Below, piece by piece: positions 38,331 through 50,420 of a stretch of DNA of 64,000 nucleotides. Made by a program: the position numbers and the translations under genes. The stretch comes from Quercus robur (Eukaryota > Streptophyta > Magnoliopsida > Fagales > Fagaceae): positions 91,652,862 through 91,716,861 of the forward strand of contig NC_065535.1 in assembly GCF_932294415.1 (NCBI RefSeq), read 5' to 3'. Under the pieces are notes generated by a model. It did not search any database, was not told the origin of the DNA, and saw only the letters and a program-made list of their open reading frames with translations. The first letter of the stretch is position 1; every line of letters begins with the position of its first letter.

Positions 38331-39379
38331 AAGGCGAAGTATTTCCACGAATCCAGCAAATTAAAATGGTTGTGAAAAATAAAAAATGGAGGCATCCGGA
38401 AAATGGATAGAAGTTCCATAATAGCATCAAGAGAAGGTGGATCAAGCATGATTCAACAACCGCCTCATGTCTTGGGGGTTAAAGCCTATTATGCAGTGGA
38501 CCTTAAATATATTTTGAAAAAAATCAATAGAAACACTATATTGCAAGTCAGTAGCAAAATCAACATTATTGAAAGCTCAACAACTATACAATACATCTAT
38601 CATTTCTTACAGCTCAATAATTGGGCTCACCTATGGAAATAACAAGATTTGGAGGAGATACAGAGACCACTGGAAGACACCTACAACTAGCTCTAAAGGC
38701 CAACCATGACATCACAACTATTGTCTAATCCTCTTAATGTATCACTAGTACGTGAAAGAGGGATTGAATGGGAAGCCCACAAAAGTCACTGCCAATCTTA
38801 GTCATTTCATCCAGCACAAAGTAAACTTTGTGGAAAATATAATTTATGATGAATCGGCTCCAGCTGAAGAATATCTCATTGTTAGGATCCCGGGGAGCTC
38901 CCATATTTGGGATCCCGGGGGTTCCTATCGCAGAAGAAGAAGAAACCTGGAGGGAAAGTAGAATATTGCTTATGAAGGCACGCGGGACCTGAATGTAGCC
39001 TACAAGAGGATCTCGGACCACCATCTTACATGATAGCCCAGGAAGAGATCCTGGAGGAACCTGGAGATACGATGAGTCAGAATTTCCCATCTCCAGGATC
39101 CCGAGGGATTCCCATCCTAGAAGAAGGAAGCAATGCCCATGGTTTGAGGGATCCCTTGGACAGAAAAAGAAAGAAGGAGGAAGGCTAATATACTGTTTAC
39201 GAAGATCCTAGAGAAACTTACAGATATGGAAAGAAAGACATAAATCCTACCAAAGGAAAAACTAGAAGAGGTGAACTTGGGGGCTGACGCAAGGAACCCA
39301 GGGCCCATCCTAATCAGCAGTCAGTACAGAAAAAAGAGCAACTGGTGGAGCTATTGAAAAAATATGAAGATTTATTGGT

Positions 39380-39760
39380 GTGAACTCCTTCAAATTAAAT
39401 AAGGCATGTCCAAAGGATAAATTTCCTTTGCCTAACATCGATCTCCTCATAGATCCAACTAAGGCAACAACAATATCAACCATGAAGAGGCATACCACGA
39501 TCAGGGAACTCAAGAGCTTCTTAAAAAGAGTTTCTTACATTAGGAAGTTCACACCAAGACCAACCTTGGTCATTAGTGGACTATCCAAACTGTTGAAAAA
39601 GGAGAATGTTTTTATATGGGGAGTTGAGCAACCAAATGTCTTTCATAAAACTTCAACAGATCATGAGTCATTTGCCTACTATATGGGTACTAGTCCATGG
39701 CAAAATCACTATTGTTGTACCTGGGATCTTGATCCCAAGCATACAAAGCATTGAAGGACA
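39380..39760 (+). pseudogene. Gypsy reverse-transcriptase remnant with internal deletion
   Basis: The frame reads LNKACPKDKFPLPNIDLLID, a conserved RT fingers segment. It then passes abruptly into TIRELKSFLKRVSYIRKFTPR and LLKKENVFIWGVEQ, which belong to the connection region well beyond the catalytic site. The whole palm with its YxDD motif is missing. After that the frame decays. The missing part must be supplied in trans if the family still moves. Confidence 0.8.
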
Positions 39761-40444
39761 CTGAAATGAGGTATCCCAACATAGAAAGGGCGTGTATGGC
39801 AGTCATGCATCTCAACAACTGAATCATTACTTTTCATCCCACCAAATCCTATTGGTGAAAAGCTCTCATCCAATAAAAGCCCTCCTCAATCAACTCCTAC
39901 AATCTTGAAGAGTAGCCCGGTGGTTAATATTAATTTCCCAATACAACATAGGTCTGAAGGATCCCCAGAGCTATCAAGAGCTAAGCTGTAACAAATTCAC
40001 TGACCCAGTTCCCTGAAGATGAGAAATACCTATTAAATGAGAAGATCTCTGAAAAAGTAGTAGCGGCAGAGATCCTTGTAAAGAAACAGACTATGAGGTT
40101 TGTGAAGACAGCCTTCAACGAGCATGCCTAGAGGAAGCCATCCTCTTCTAGGATCCCCGTAAGAAGATCCCCCACTTGAAGAAAACACCATGATAGAATC
40201 ATCTTGGTGGAGCTCCTGGCCATCAGTCCACCAGTGAGAGCAACCTTAGATGACTCATAAAAGAAGATTATTTTCATAAAGGATTTGTTCACAACTAAGA
40301 GAGGATATTTTAGAAGATCTTCAGAGAAGAAAACAAATCCTCAACCCTTTAAAGAAAAGAAAAAGAAATCAGTTCAGTGAGCCCACTTGAAAACGAGGGG
40401 CTATGAAGGAACTTTTTCTGAAGATCGAAAAATTCAATGGTCAT

Positions 40445-41000
40445 GAACAAATTTTCCAATTGGCATGGCCTAGGACTTGGGAAAAGGCAAATTTTCCATG
40501 TACCTAGCCCAGGACTTGAGCAAAACACAAATTTTCCAAGTGGCATGGCCTAGGACTTGGGAAAAGGCAAATTTTTCATGTACCTAGCCCAGGACTTGAG
40601 CAAAATAGAAATTTTCCAAGTGGCATGGCCTAGGACTTGGGAAAAGGCAAATTTTCCATGTACCTAGCTCAGGACTTGAGCAAAACAGAAATTTTCCAAG
40701 TGGCATGGCCTAGGACTTGGGAAAAGGAAAATTTTCCATGTACCTAGCCCAGGACTTGAGCAAAACAGAATTTTTCCAAGTGGCATGGCCTAGGACTTGG
40801 GAAAGGAAAAATTTTCCATGTACCTAGCCCAGGACTTGACCAAAACAGATTTTTCCAAGCAACATGGCCTAGGACTTGGTAATAGCAAATTTTCCATGTA
40901 CCTGGCCCAAGACTTGGCCTAGAACAATTTTTCTAAATACATGACCCAGAAATTGGCCGAGAGCAAAAGTTTCCAAGTACGACCAAGAAAATGGTCAAAA
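40445..41000 (+). repeat. 80-bp tandem array (two 40-bp half units) inside the Gypsy element
   Basis: TGGCATGGCCTAGGACTTGG occurs at 40461, 40541, 40621, 40701 and 40781, exactly 80 bp apart. It alternates with TACCTAGCCCAGGACTTGAG. Both halves end in AAATTTTCCA, so the ancestral unit was about 40 bp. Degenerate copies continue to about 41000, and a different unit of about 30 bp (GTACAAGCTGTAGCAC-like) follows to 41160. Confidence 0.9.
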
Positions 41001-41159
41001 GCAAAAGTTTATGGGTACAAGCTGTAGCACATACCAGTGCAGATTGTAAGCATATCCCAGTCTTGGCTACAACTTGTAGCACATACTAGCACTGGGTACA
41101 AACTGTAGCACGTACTAGCAATAGGTACAAGCCATAGCACGTCCTAGCAAAGGATGCAA

Positions 41160-42791
41160 ATTGTAAGCAAAGCCCAACGAGGGGTACAAAGAGAAAGAGC
41201 CTTGAGTGGGTATGAAAACCCAAAAGTGGATGTGTAAAGTGCACAAGATTGACCTCCTTGAAAGGAATTGGTTCAAGAGAGCCTAAAGAAGCAAGGAAGG
41301 CGTAACTTAAAAAAAAAAAAAAAAAAAATTCTAAGAGTACATCACTTGAAGCCGCACAAGCATGGATACTTTTGCAAGTCTCTATACAAAGAGATTAGTC
41401 AATGACATTGCAAACCAGCTAGCGACATTTCCCTCCTCCAACAAGGTGCAAACTCACCAAAGGCTTGGAGGTATTTCGACTCAACAAAAGAAAGGTACCC
41501 TTTCGGTAAGCCCACTCATTAATACTATGTTTGAATATATCAAAACACTGCAAAATGTTGTGCAAGAGGTATCACCCATGCACTAATATTTTATTCATAT
41601 AGATTAAAACGAAATATTCTAAAAATTTTTGGTCTTCTTACTTGACCGATTATCAAAAATCAAATTTGGAATTCTTGTGTGGTTGAGATCCTCACATGGT
41701 TTCATATACATGAAGTAATTTTATTGCCATATCTTATTTGGCAATTGGCTTTTCCAGTGCATACACTGGGGGCTAAGACAAGATTAAAAATTTTCCTTAG
41801 ATATATCTTTCACTTGATGAAAATTAAGAAGTCTAGTGCAAACTTCACTATGCATAAGTTCAGCCACTGTTATTTTCTTTGGCTTATGAACTATACGGAA
41901 TATAGCAATTCAAACAACAATATAATTGGTGGTATGGTATGTGAATAATCTGCTGCAATCTGAAATATTATATAATCTCTCACAATTTGGAAAAAGAATG
42001 AGGCAAAGATCAAGAGCATCCACTAGAAGAGCAAGGTCTTTAGCTAAAGCAAGGTGTGGAGATGTTCCTAAGCCTTCTAAGTCATGTCCTCAGGGAAGTT
42101 TCTATCTCTTAATACATTTTGAGAAGAATAGCTAACCTTGATTAGACTCTAAATCAATATATTTTTATGATTCAATGATTTATGATATCACGGTCCCATT
42201 GGTAAGTCACTATTCATGGACTAAAAATCCCATGGGGCAAACATCTTGGTGTTATTCACCTTAGCCATAGCAAGCATGTACTACAATGCATAGAATATCT
42301 TTGGCAAAGTTCATGGGGGATCCCCTCATTCAACCTATTTTGTAAAACAAACAAAATCTTGTTGACAAAGCTGTGCTATCTTATATTAAGATTTAATATG
42401 CATTCAACATGATTTTTGTATGCTACTTTCAAAAAAAAAAAAAAAAAATCCTAGAATTGCTAGCAAAAAACGTTAGTGCTAGAAATATACTCTTAGTATC
42501 AAATGTGATACCAATATAATTTGGTTATACATATATATCTGCATATATTATTGATAGTTTGACAAAGTTGATTTATTGAATACCAATCTACAGCCTAATA
42601 CTAATATGAAGGTGAATTCTAATCTTTCGCAACATGTTAGTACATCCCATGAAGGAAGTGTAGCAATTCCTTTGGAGTTTCCCTCAAAGAATTATTTGAT
42701 CTACATATTGATTCTACAAACCAGAAAAGTGTCCAAAAACAATTTATTTTCTCGCGTGGGCTACAGGTAACCCACGAGCTCGGGGGGCTAA
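41160..42791 (+). other. Rest of the Gypsy internal region, no gene recognised
   Basis: Short open frames only. One at 41362-41586 has ANQLATFPSS, vaguely like an RNase H segment, but too weak to call. A-runs lie at 41311-41328 and 42430-42448. The purine-rich end at 42779-42791 is the polypurine tract. Confidence 0.5.
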
Positions 42792-44462
42792 TGTTGAAGG
42801 CCAAAATTTCACAAGAATGCTCATTCCATGAAAAGTAAAGAAGACCCAATTCAGGCAGCAAGAAGAATCAACATTAAGGCCCTATTTATGTTCAGATTTC
42901 TAGCAAAAAGGTCATTAAAAATTCCAGCAAAATTCAGTGAAAGAACTAGGCCGGGATACCCAGAGGCTGCCAGAGGGCCGGGATACCCAGAGGCTGCCAG
43001 ACGCCCGGGATCCTCAGGTAATGCAGGACAGCTACTGTAGGATTGAGACAACTCAAGAAAGGTACCACGAAATACAAGAAATGAAGAACAGAGATGTCCT
43101 TCTCAAGTACCTACTGGTGCAGCAAAGAATCAAAAAGTATAAAGCAAACATTCATGAACAAAGGAGCTGTACCACAAGGAACCAAGAATGAGAAAATCAT
43201 ACGTAGAAGCAACTGGAAGAGAACTTTCAACCCAGCAGTAAAAAATTCCAACTATTTGGGAATAATGACAACAAGGAAATAACACCGACAGCTAAGTCTG
43301 AAAAATGAGAAACCTTGAAAGAAGAGAGATTGAAGGCTAATTGCTGAGGACGCCCCGGAATGGAAAGTCAGCAAATGACTTTTAGAGAAACAGCAATAAA
43401 AGATGAAAACTATGAGAAAAAAGGGAAGAGACCAGCCCTTGAGCAACTGTCACAGCACGAGCTCTGAGGGGCAAAAGAGAGAAATCACTAGTACCATGAA
43501 GCCCTAGAAAACACACTATAAAAGGAAGAGAAAACCCATGTTGAAGAGGGGGGGGGGGGATTTTCAGTAGGAAGAATATCATAACAGAGTCATTAGAACT
43601 CTGTAAAATATAAGAAAAATAGAGGAATGTCTCCCGGTATCCCAGAAACAGCCACTATAGCACATACTTGGATTTAAAAGGATTCAAACTTTACAAGTCT
43701 TAGAGGCTTGAATAGCCATCAAAGTCTGTAATTTTTGAGTTTATTTGAACCTTGTATCACGTCTTAGTGAGTACATTTGTAATCCACAATCAAGAAAAAT
43801 AATGAAATATCTCATATTGATTTGAGAATTTCTAACAATTACTTTGCATATTTCTTTATTATATTATCTTCCTTTACTGCTTCTTGCTGCTCAATACATA
43901 TATTCTTGCTTGTAAAGCTGAGTCTTTTGCCCAAGTAAAGCCACTCAGACTTGAGTTCCAAATCCCACAAGTCTTGTGCAAAAGCACTAAATCTGTGAGA
44001 ATTGGGGCCAAGATCCTCGTGGCTGAATCATTCTCATAAAATTCATTTACGTATATGTATATTAATATATATATATATATATATATATCCTAATCTAAGA
44101 AACTAACAATTATTTGAAGATATGTGCCTTGTATAGTTGTTCTTGTGTAGGACCTATAGAGGTAAAAGGAAAGGACAAAACTCCATTGCATAACAAGCAT
44201 GGAGAAAGATTGTATAGTGTAGAGAACCAGAGATTATGGGTTCTTACAGGCCTAATACGCCCCGGGATCCCACGACAGTACGTCCCGGGATCCCACAACA
44301 GTACGCCCGGGGAGGAATCGCATTTTTACCTTGAGGAGATTTATGTGACTTGCGCACAACTTGGTTCGTAATCAGCCCCCATTTAGCTGCGGTGAACCAA
44401 GCCCAGTCCACCAAAATACAACTATTTGGCCCAGGATCCTTGGGCCTGTGTGCTAAAGAAAA
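42792..44462 (+). repeat. Right LTR of the Ogre/Tat-like element, 3' end truncated
   Basis: It is nearly identical to the left LTR but ends at GTGCTAAAGAAAA, missing about 13 bases (AAGCACTCTCACA). The sulfotransferase leader follows directly (TTTTCAGGTATACATTTC). It carries the same small tandem pairs and a (TA)n tract near 44066-44089. Confidence 0.85.
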
Positions 44463-44730
44463 CTTTTCAGGTATACATTTCTAGCTAGCTATATTTTCAA
44501 CCAATGGAATCCTCCTCTTCCAAAATGAGCCATGCTCCCAAAAGTAATGAGAGAGAAGAGTATCGGTCTGATTCAGAAATCGATAACAAACTCAAAGGGA
44601 TCATGTCAAGCGTCCCAGGAAAAAAGGGTGCTGCCGTGACTGATCTTTACCAATATGAAGGTTTTTGGTGCCCTTTAGCCGGGTTAGAAGGGCATTACGG
44701 GTTCAGAAACATTTCAAGCCTCAACCCAAC

Positions 44731-45758
44731 CAGGGCCGGCTCAACAACTTTTGGGATCTTAGGCGAAAATTTTAAATGGGGTCTTTTTTATAATTAAATA
44801 TTAATCAAATAATATATATATTAAATTTTTTTATTTAAAATCTATTTTTCTTACTTTTTGAGATGCAAGTTTTTGTATTTAAGTTTCTCTAACATTTCTT
44901 TTTCAATTGATAATATAGCTAATCCACTTAATCTTTCTTGTGACATAGTAGATCTTAAATAAGATTTTATTAATTTTAATTTTGAAAAACTTTTTTCTAT
45001 AGATGCAACCGTAACAGGTATTGTTAGTAATATTCTATAAGCAATATATGCTTTTGGAAAAGAATCTAGTCTTTTTAAATAATTAAGTACATTAATTGGA
45101 GTATTTTCATCTATTTGCTCAACTTCTTTTAAAACTATTAGTTCTTAACATAAATCTAAGCCATCAATATCATAATAAACATCATGTTTGAGAAAACTTT
45201 CAAGATTAAATAAAACACAATTTATAATTAAAATTGATAATTTAACTAAAAATAAAATTTAAAGTATAGAATAACAGAACCTAGTTATTGCAATTTTTTT
45301 GAAACCGTGACCACTTTAAAGTTTAAACCTGCACAAATAAAAATTAATTTAATACATGGTTTAATAAATTTGTATCACTATAATACAAATAAGTTGATAT
45401 GATACACATCAGTTTATTAATTAGTATAATAATTTATAATAATAGATAAAGTGTCAGATAAAAAATTTAAAAAAAAAAAAGTGTGAGAAACCAACAGCTT
45501 GTACTCCACTACTCCTAAGTCCTATCATCCTATGCCTATGGCTAAGTTTTAAAGAAAAAACGTGTTCTACTTCTATCAATTATCATGGCAGAAAAGGGTA
45601 CAAAGAGGGGCTGCTGGGGCAGAAAAGCTATCGGTGACTATATTTATTTTTTCCTTTTTAATTTTTGCATTTTAGGATACAATGGGACCTTTTTAATGCA
45701 TTTTATTGACCAATATAAGTGCTTAAATTTTTTTTTAATTAAAATATATAGATAAATA

Positions 45759-45789
<31 letters not shown>

Positions 45790-45864
45790 TTACAAGTGGG
45801 GCCTTCTTTTATTTGGGGGCCTTAGGCGATTGCATCAATTGCATCACCTATAGAGCCGGCCCTG
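44731..45864 (-). mobile_element. hAT element in the sulfotransferase exon, perfect 8-bp target duplication
   Basis: The ends are CAGGGCCGGCTC and GAGCCGGCCCTG, perfect 12-bp inverted repeats, flanked by AACCCAAC on both sides (44723-44730 and 45865-45872). The empty site is seen in the other sulfotransferase copy (CAACCCAACCAAG). On the minus strand it encodes a C-terminal hAT piece. It is a truncated, non-autonomous element with a T-rich right part and a (TA)n run near 45759-45780. Confidence 0.93.
44865..45150 (-). pseudogene. hAT transposase C-terminal dimerisation remnant
   Basis: The minus-strand translation gives INVLNYLKRLDSFPKAYIAY, RILLTIPVTVASIEKSFSK and LIKSYLRSTMSQERL, the signature of the hAT C-terminal dimerisation domain of the plant ZMET2/TTF-type family. 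The catalytic part is absent. A few frame breaks occur on the upstream side. Confidence 0.8.
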
Positions 45865-46703
45865 AACCCAACCAGGTGATTTTGAGCAGTTTTCCAAAAA
45901 CTGGCACAACTTGGCTTAAGGCTTTGATCTTTGCCATTATGACACATTCCAATGTTAGTGACTCTACTAACCCTTTGCTCACAAGATTATCACATGAGTG
46001 TGTACCCTTCATTGAGATTGATTTTCGCTCAAACTCACCAAAATTGAATTTAGATGTTCCACTTGTGGCTACACACATATCCTATACTTCCTTACCAAAA
46101 TCTATTATAAATTCTGGTTGTAAAATTGTTTACCTATGCAGGGATCCAAAGGATGTACTTGTGTCTGCATGGCACTATATTCGCAAGGTACTAGTTAATG
46201 CGGAAGTCTCAGCCATGGAAGATATCTCTTTGGAGGATGCATTTGAGTTCTTTTGTCAAGGATTATCTTTTTGTGGACCATATTGGGATCATTTATTAGG
46301 GTACTGGAGAGCAAGCTCTGAATCACCAGAGAGGATATTGTTTTTAAAGTATGAAGATTTGAAGAATGAAACTGGATATTGGATAAAGAAAATTGCCCAA
46401 TTCATAGGTTACCCTTTCTCTTTCGAGGAAGAAGATAAAGGTGTAGTGCAAAAGATTATAGACCTATGCAATTTTGAGAACATGTCTAGTTTGGAGGTGA
46501 GTAAAAATGGAATGATATGGTTGGAGAAAAATGGAGTCAATACAATGGAGATTAAAAACAATACATTTTTTAGCAAAGGTAAGGTTGGAGACTGGAAAAA
46601 TCGTCTCACACATGAAATGGCAATGCAACTCGATCAAATATTCAAGCAAAAGCTAACTGGTTCGGGTTTGACATTCAACGTCCCACTCCCACTTAGTAGA
46701 TGA

Positions 46704-47154
46704 GCAATGCCACTTCCATCACAATCCGGCGACTAAATATATTCTAGCACTGTGGCTGTTTATATTTTGTTTTCATTATTTGAAGGATATGTATGGCACC
46801 ATTTAAAAAAAAAAAATTTTATTTTTCATTTGTAGGTTGTACGGATAATTTAGTCACTTGCAGGTGACTACATTATTAATATATTTTCTAGTGTAAGAAT
46901 TGAGACTTGAATTTTATTTTAATAAATTGATAGTTATAGCACGAAGGAAAGATTTGAACCCTAGATGTCATGAACAAATTAAGAGATACCAATCAATCAA
47001 TTAAGATTTGCGCGCTGTTTGTTTCGGTATTAACGTTTTCTATAAAATTGGTCATTTTCCAAATAACATTTTCTAGAAAACGATTTCATTTTCCAATCTT
47101 TGGTAATGATCTTGAAAATTAGCTTGAGAATGTTTTCTGATGTTTAGTATGCAG

Positions 47155-47185
<31 letters not shown>

Positions 47186-47427
47186 TTTATTTCTTGTATA
47201 ATTTAAAACATGTGTATTATGTAAACCAACTCATGTAAACAATATAAATAAAAAACCAAGAATGAATTTGATTTTCGTATTAAAATTTCGACAATAGATA
47301 CAATCAAAATTAGTTGTTCGATTTTTATGATCTCTACCACTCATTTTGCTCATATATATGGACAGTAATGTGTGTACACACACACACACACACACACACA
47401 TATTTATATATGAACCATACATACATA
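46704..47427. other. 3' flank of sulfotransferase copy 1
   Basis: To about 47000 this matches the 3' flank of copy 2 (55873-56180), so the duplication covers it. Then come a 24-base T-run at 47157-47180 and an AT-rich stretch with a (CA)n microsatellite at 47376-47400. No gene is visible. Confidence 0.7.
46934..47012 (-). mobile_element. Diverged minus-strand SINE
   Basis: GATTTGAACCC is a reverse-complement box B, followed by AAGAGATACCAATCAATCAATTAAG, the usual far end of this plant SINE type in reverse. The homologous sequence lies at about 56118-56194 and 56332-56345, where a second SINE splits it. Confidence 0.5.
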
Positions 47428-47596
47428 CGGAGCCAGCTCTATACTAAAAGCAAAGATTAGGGTCACCTAAGGGCCCAAGTAGAAAAAAGGCCCCCAAATT
47501 TTAATCAATAGTGTTATTTTTTATTATTATAATGGTTTAATTAAGCCCAAATATTAGTCAATATATAAAATAATATCTTTTTATCAAATGAAAATA

Positions 47597-47635
<39 letters not shown>

Positions 47636-48142
47636 GCTATGTTTACGACATTTTTCACAATACTTTCACAATAAATCCTAAGTGGTAAGTTGTTACAAGC
47701 TATTATCAATGACAAAATTTTAATTTCAATGATGAATTCAAATTAGAATCAGTTACAGCTTAACACCTAGAATTTGTTGTAAAAATATTGTGAATGTAGC
47801 ACTTTTCAAAAAAAAAAAAAAAAAAGCAATACACAAAAAAATTCGCAATATTTTTCATAAGTTGAGTTGGCAAAATTTTACTAGTTCTTCTCTAAGTCCT
47901 TTACTAACATCACTTTTTTACTTACTACTATCAATCTGTCACATCAACATGTGTGAAACGTTTTGTCAAATTTTTTGTGTATAGACTTTGTAAAAAAATT
48001 TACATGGTTCATGTTAATTAGTAGTAATTTTGCATCTAAAACAAGATAATAAAGTTTAATTTTAAAAAATCATATTTAAATATATAAAATGCCTCAATTT
48101 TAGTTTTCACCTCAAGTACCCAAATACATTATGCCACCCCTG
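47428..48142. mobile_element. Probable decayed hAT element
   Basis: The left end CGGAGCCAGCTC and right end GCCACCCCTG are weakly inverted (about half matching). The flanks share CATACATA (47420-47427 and 48143-48150), an 8-bp duplication of low complexity. The interior holds GGGCCC-containing sequence as in other hAT ends and a (GA)n run near 47600-47632, with no transposase. The short low-complexity duplication keeps confidence moderate. Confidence 0.45.
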
Positions 48143-49405
48143 CATACATAGCACATAAAAAGCAATGGGTCTCATCCTTATATAGGTATCTATATAACGT
48201 ATAATGTATCTGCATAATATATCATCACTGCGCACACAGTATCTGTATAATGTATCTGCCAACAAATGCAATTCCCCTAAACAATTATCATTCATTATAT
48301 AACAATATTATTAATTTATCATAAAGATTGTCTCATGTAAAAGCAATTTAGAGCAATATAAGAACTATGTTTAAAATTTTAGTCTTTTACTTCATTGATA
48401 ACAGTGGAGGTGATTTTGTTTAGATTTTATAAACAAGTGTAAATTTGTAAACTATGTGAACTTTGGTGTTGTGTACTTTACATGGTGAAAAGTTCCTTTT
48501 AGATCAATTGAAATTTTCTTCTCTTATTTATTTATTATTTTTCTTTCATATTGCATGGTGTTTGAACTGATAGATTAGACTAGGTTGATTAGAGGGAGAA
48601 AACTAGCATGATTCAACTTCTGGTTGCACATAGAATGTTACTGCATTGTTTACTTATGAAAGGTGCTTAAACCATATAGCTCACAATCTTCGTTCTGATA
48701 TTTGAATGTCCAATTTTAAGATTCTGCCCATGCCAAAAAACTTTTCATTGCTTCTTTTTTTTCTTAGACAAAAGACAGAAATTTATTGATTAAAGAAAAG
48801 TTATTAAGCTGAGTTCCTATTTTCTTATAAGATAGGTAGTCACCAGGAGCAAGGAACTTCCAAGTCTTAAGACTTGCCATTTACCAGGATAGAGTATTTG
48901 GAGTATCAATTCCTTTATTTGGTGTCATAAAAGAGGAAATTTCTAATTTACATGTGGGATTTGTAGCTGGAATTTGGAGATCTCAAAAATCAACTCTAAA
49001 TCCCAGCTAAATAGGTGCAATTTTACAATTTCAGGCAATGTTATGTGGGATTTTCTTTTTGCCGGGTGTGCCAATGAATCAGAAACCTACACACGCTATT
49101 TCTCTATTTCATGCTCATTTCTTTTATTTCCAGTTGTTCCTAGGACTCATTCACTCTTCAAGTTCAAGGTAAGATATCACTCTCTTTTCAAATGTCCATA
49201 CTCATCTCTTTCCCTCTCCCTTTTTCTACCTCTTTGTATGGCTCTATTCAAATGTCCATACTCATCTCTGATACCGTATCTCTTTGTATGGCTCTATGAT
49301 CCATCAACTCCAATTTTTTAAGCTTTTGAATTCGTTTGGGTAGTGTGTTTTCCTCCATTTTTTGTTTGTGGGTATTTGAGTATGGGTCCGGTCAATTTAT
49401 GTCCC

Positions 49406-50420
49406 TATGCCAAAATAGGTAACTATACATAACTTTCCAACTATATAGTTAGTAGTCAATGTTTGTAAACTATATTTTTTACTAGCATCTCAAGTGTTTT
49501 AGACTCAATTTTGGCTATAAATCGAGTCTTTAAGACTCGATTTCCATCGTCTGATGTGGCATTTTTTTCATGTGGCAAATGCTTGAAAATCGAGTCTTTA
49601 AGACTCGATTTATAAGAAAACCCTATTACATGTAAAAATCCTGCATCTTCTTCTCATCTTGTCATCAGAACAAAAAGAGAGAGGAAAAAAAAACAGAAAC
49701 AGAATTCAGAAACAGAACACCGGCGCCGCCCTCAGCTAAACCGCGCAGCCCAGGCCAGCGCAACCCAAGCCGCGCGAGCCTAGGAGGCCGCGCGAAGCCT
49801 AAGCCACGCGAGCCCAGGAGGCCGCACGAAGCCCAGGCTGCGCGAGCTCTTCTCATCAGAACAAAAAGAGAGGAGAAAAAAAAAAAAAAACCCTGAAACA
49901 GAACACCGGCGCCGCCCTCAGGTACACCGCGCAACCCAGGCCGCGCGAGCCCAGGCTACACTGGTGAGGTGAGCATCTGATTCCGGTGAGGTGAGCTTTA
50001 GATTCTTTCTCCCTCTCTCTAATCTGGCCGCCCGCGAGCCCACACAGGCCGCGTCGGTGAGGTGAGCATCTGATTCCGGTGAGGTGAGCTTTAGATTCTT
50101 TTTCCCTCTCTCTGATCTGATTGAATTTTTTTTTGGGTATTTCGGCTTGAACATGGGCGACTTGAAACTTAAATTTTTTTAAAACTTTTTTGGTTTATAA
50201 ATCGAGTCTTAAAGACTCGATTTCCAAGTACTCAACACGTGGAAAAATATGCCACATCAGAGATGAGTAAACCATGAAAATCGAGTCATTAAAACTCGAT
50301 TTATAGGCCAAAATCGAGCCTCTTATGCTCGAGATGCTAGTAAAAAATATAGTTTGCAAACATTGACTACTAACTATATAGTTGGAAAGTTATGTCTAGT
50401 TACCCATTTTTGCTGGCATA
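49406..50420. mobile_element. Mutator-like element with long inverted ends and a GC-rich core
   Basis: The ends are inverted copies about 90 bp long: TATGCCA.. on the left and ..TGGCATA on the right, each with ACTATATAGTTAGTAGTCAA and a TTTTTTACTAGCATCTC-type part. Inside come hairpin-like ATCGAGTCTTTAAGACTCGAT motifs. The 49690-50060 core is much more GC-rich than its surroundings (GCGCGAGCCCAGG-like, GGCGCCGCC), with two doubled modules. That is the look of a Pack-MULE-type element carrying host DNA, but I recognise no gene. No target duplication is clear, unlike the element at 50787. Confidence 0.7.

Larger units (their letters stand above)
35293..44462 (+). mobile_element. Ogre/Tat-like Gypsy element, degenerate, with no matching target duplication
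   Basis: The LTRs are 35293-36974 and 42792-44462. The primer-binding site TTTTGGCGACTCTGCTGGGG follows the left LTR and resembles the arginine-tRNA type used by Ogre/Tat elements. A purine tract (CTCGGGGGGCTAA) precedes the right LTR. The internal 5.8 kb holds a deleted RT remnant, a 140-bp and an 80-bp tandem array, and no intact gene. The left LTR starts after GGTGT inside a Mutator-like end. The right LTR lacks its last dozen or so bases and abuts the sulfotransferase leader, so the ends do not match. The LTRs differ only by scattered bases, so the insertion is fairly young. Confidence 0.8.
44504..46703 (+). pseudogene. Cytosolic sulfotransferase, copy 1, broken by frameshift and hAT insertion
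   Basis: Close relative of 54814-55872. The first 60 or so codons are open. A one-base loss near 44689 (GAAGGGCATTACGG versus GAAGGGATGTTACGG) shifts the frame, and a 1134-bp hAT element follows 40 bases later. After the element the reading resumes correctly (PNQVILSSFPKTGTTWLKAL.., CRDPKDVLVS, KGKVGDWKN) to the stop. All catalytic parts remain, including the PAPS-binding PKTGTTW loop and SHECVPF histidine. An ATG inside the transposon (45813) opens a 296-codon chimeric frame that reads into this part. Its product, if made, would lack the N-terminal 75 residues. The family sulfonates small hydroxyl substrates with PAPS in the cytosol. Confidence 0.85.

Noticed and set aside
45813-46703. 296-codon ORF as a normal sulfotransferase gene
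   Set aside because: Its first 17 or so codons lie in the hAT element and target duplication. The true N-terminal part is upstream and frameshifted. It is treated as part of a pseudogene.
47376-47400. (CA)n run as a regulatory site
   Set aside because: Plain microsatellite.
49665-50154. Minus-strand ORFs with Arg/Gly-rich products
   Set aside because: They come from the GC-rich core of a Mutator-like element; no conserved domain, and the repeats explain the composition.
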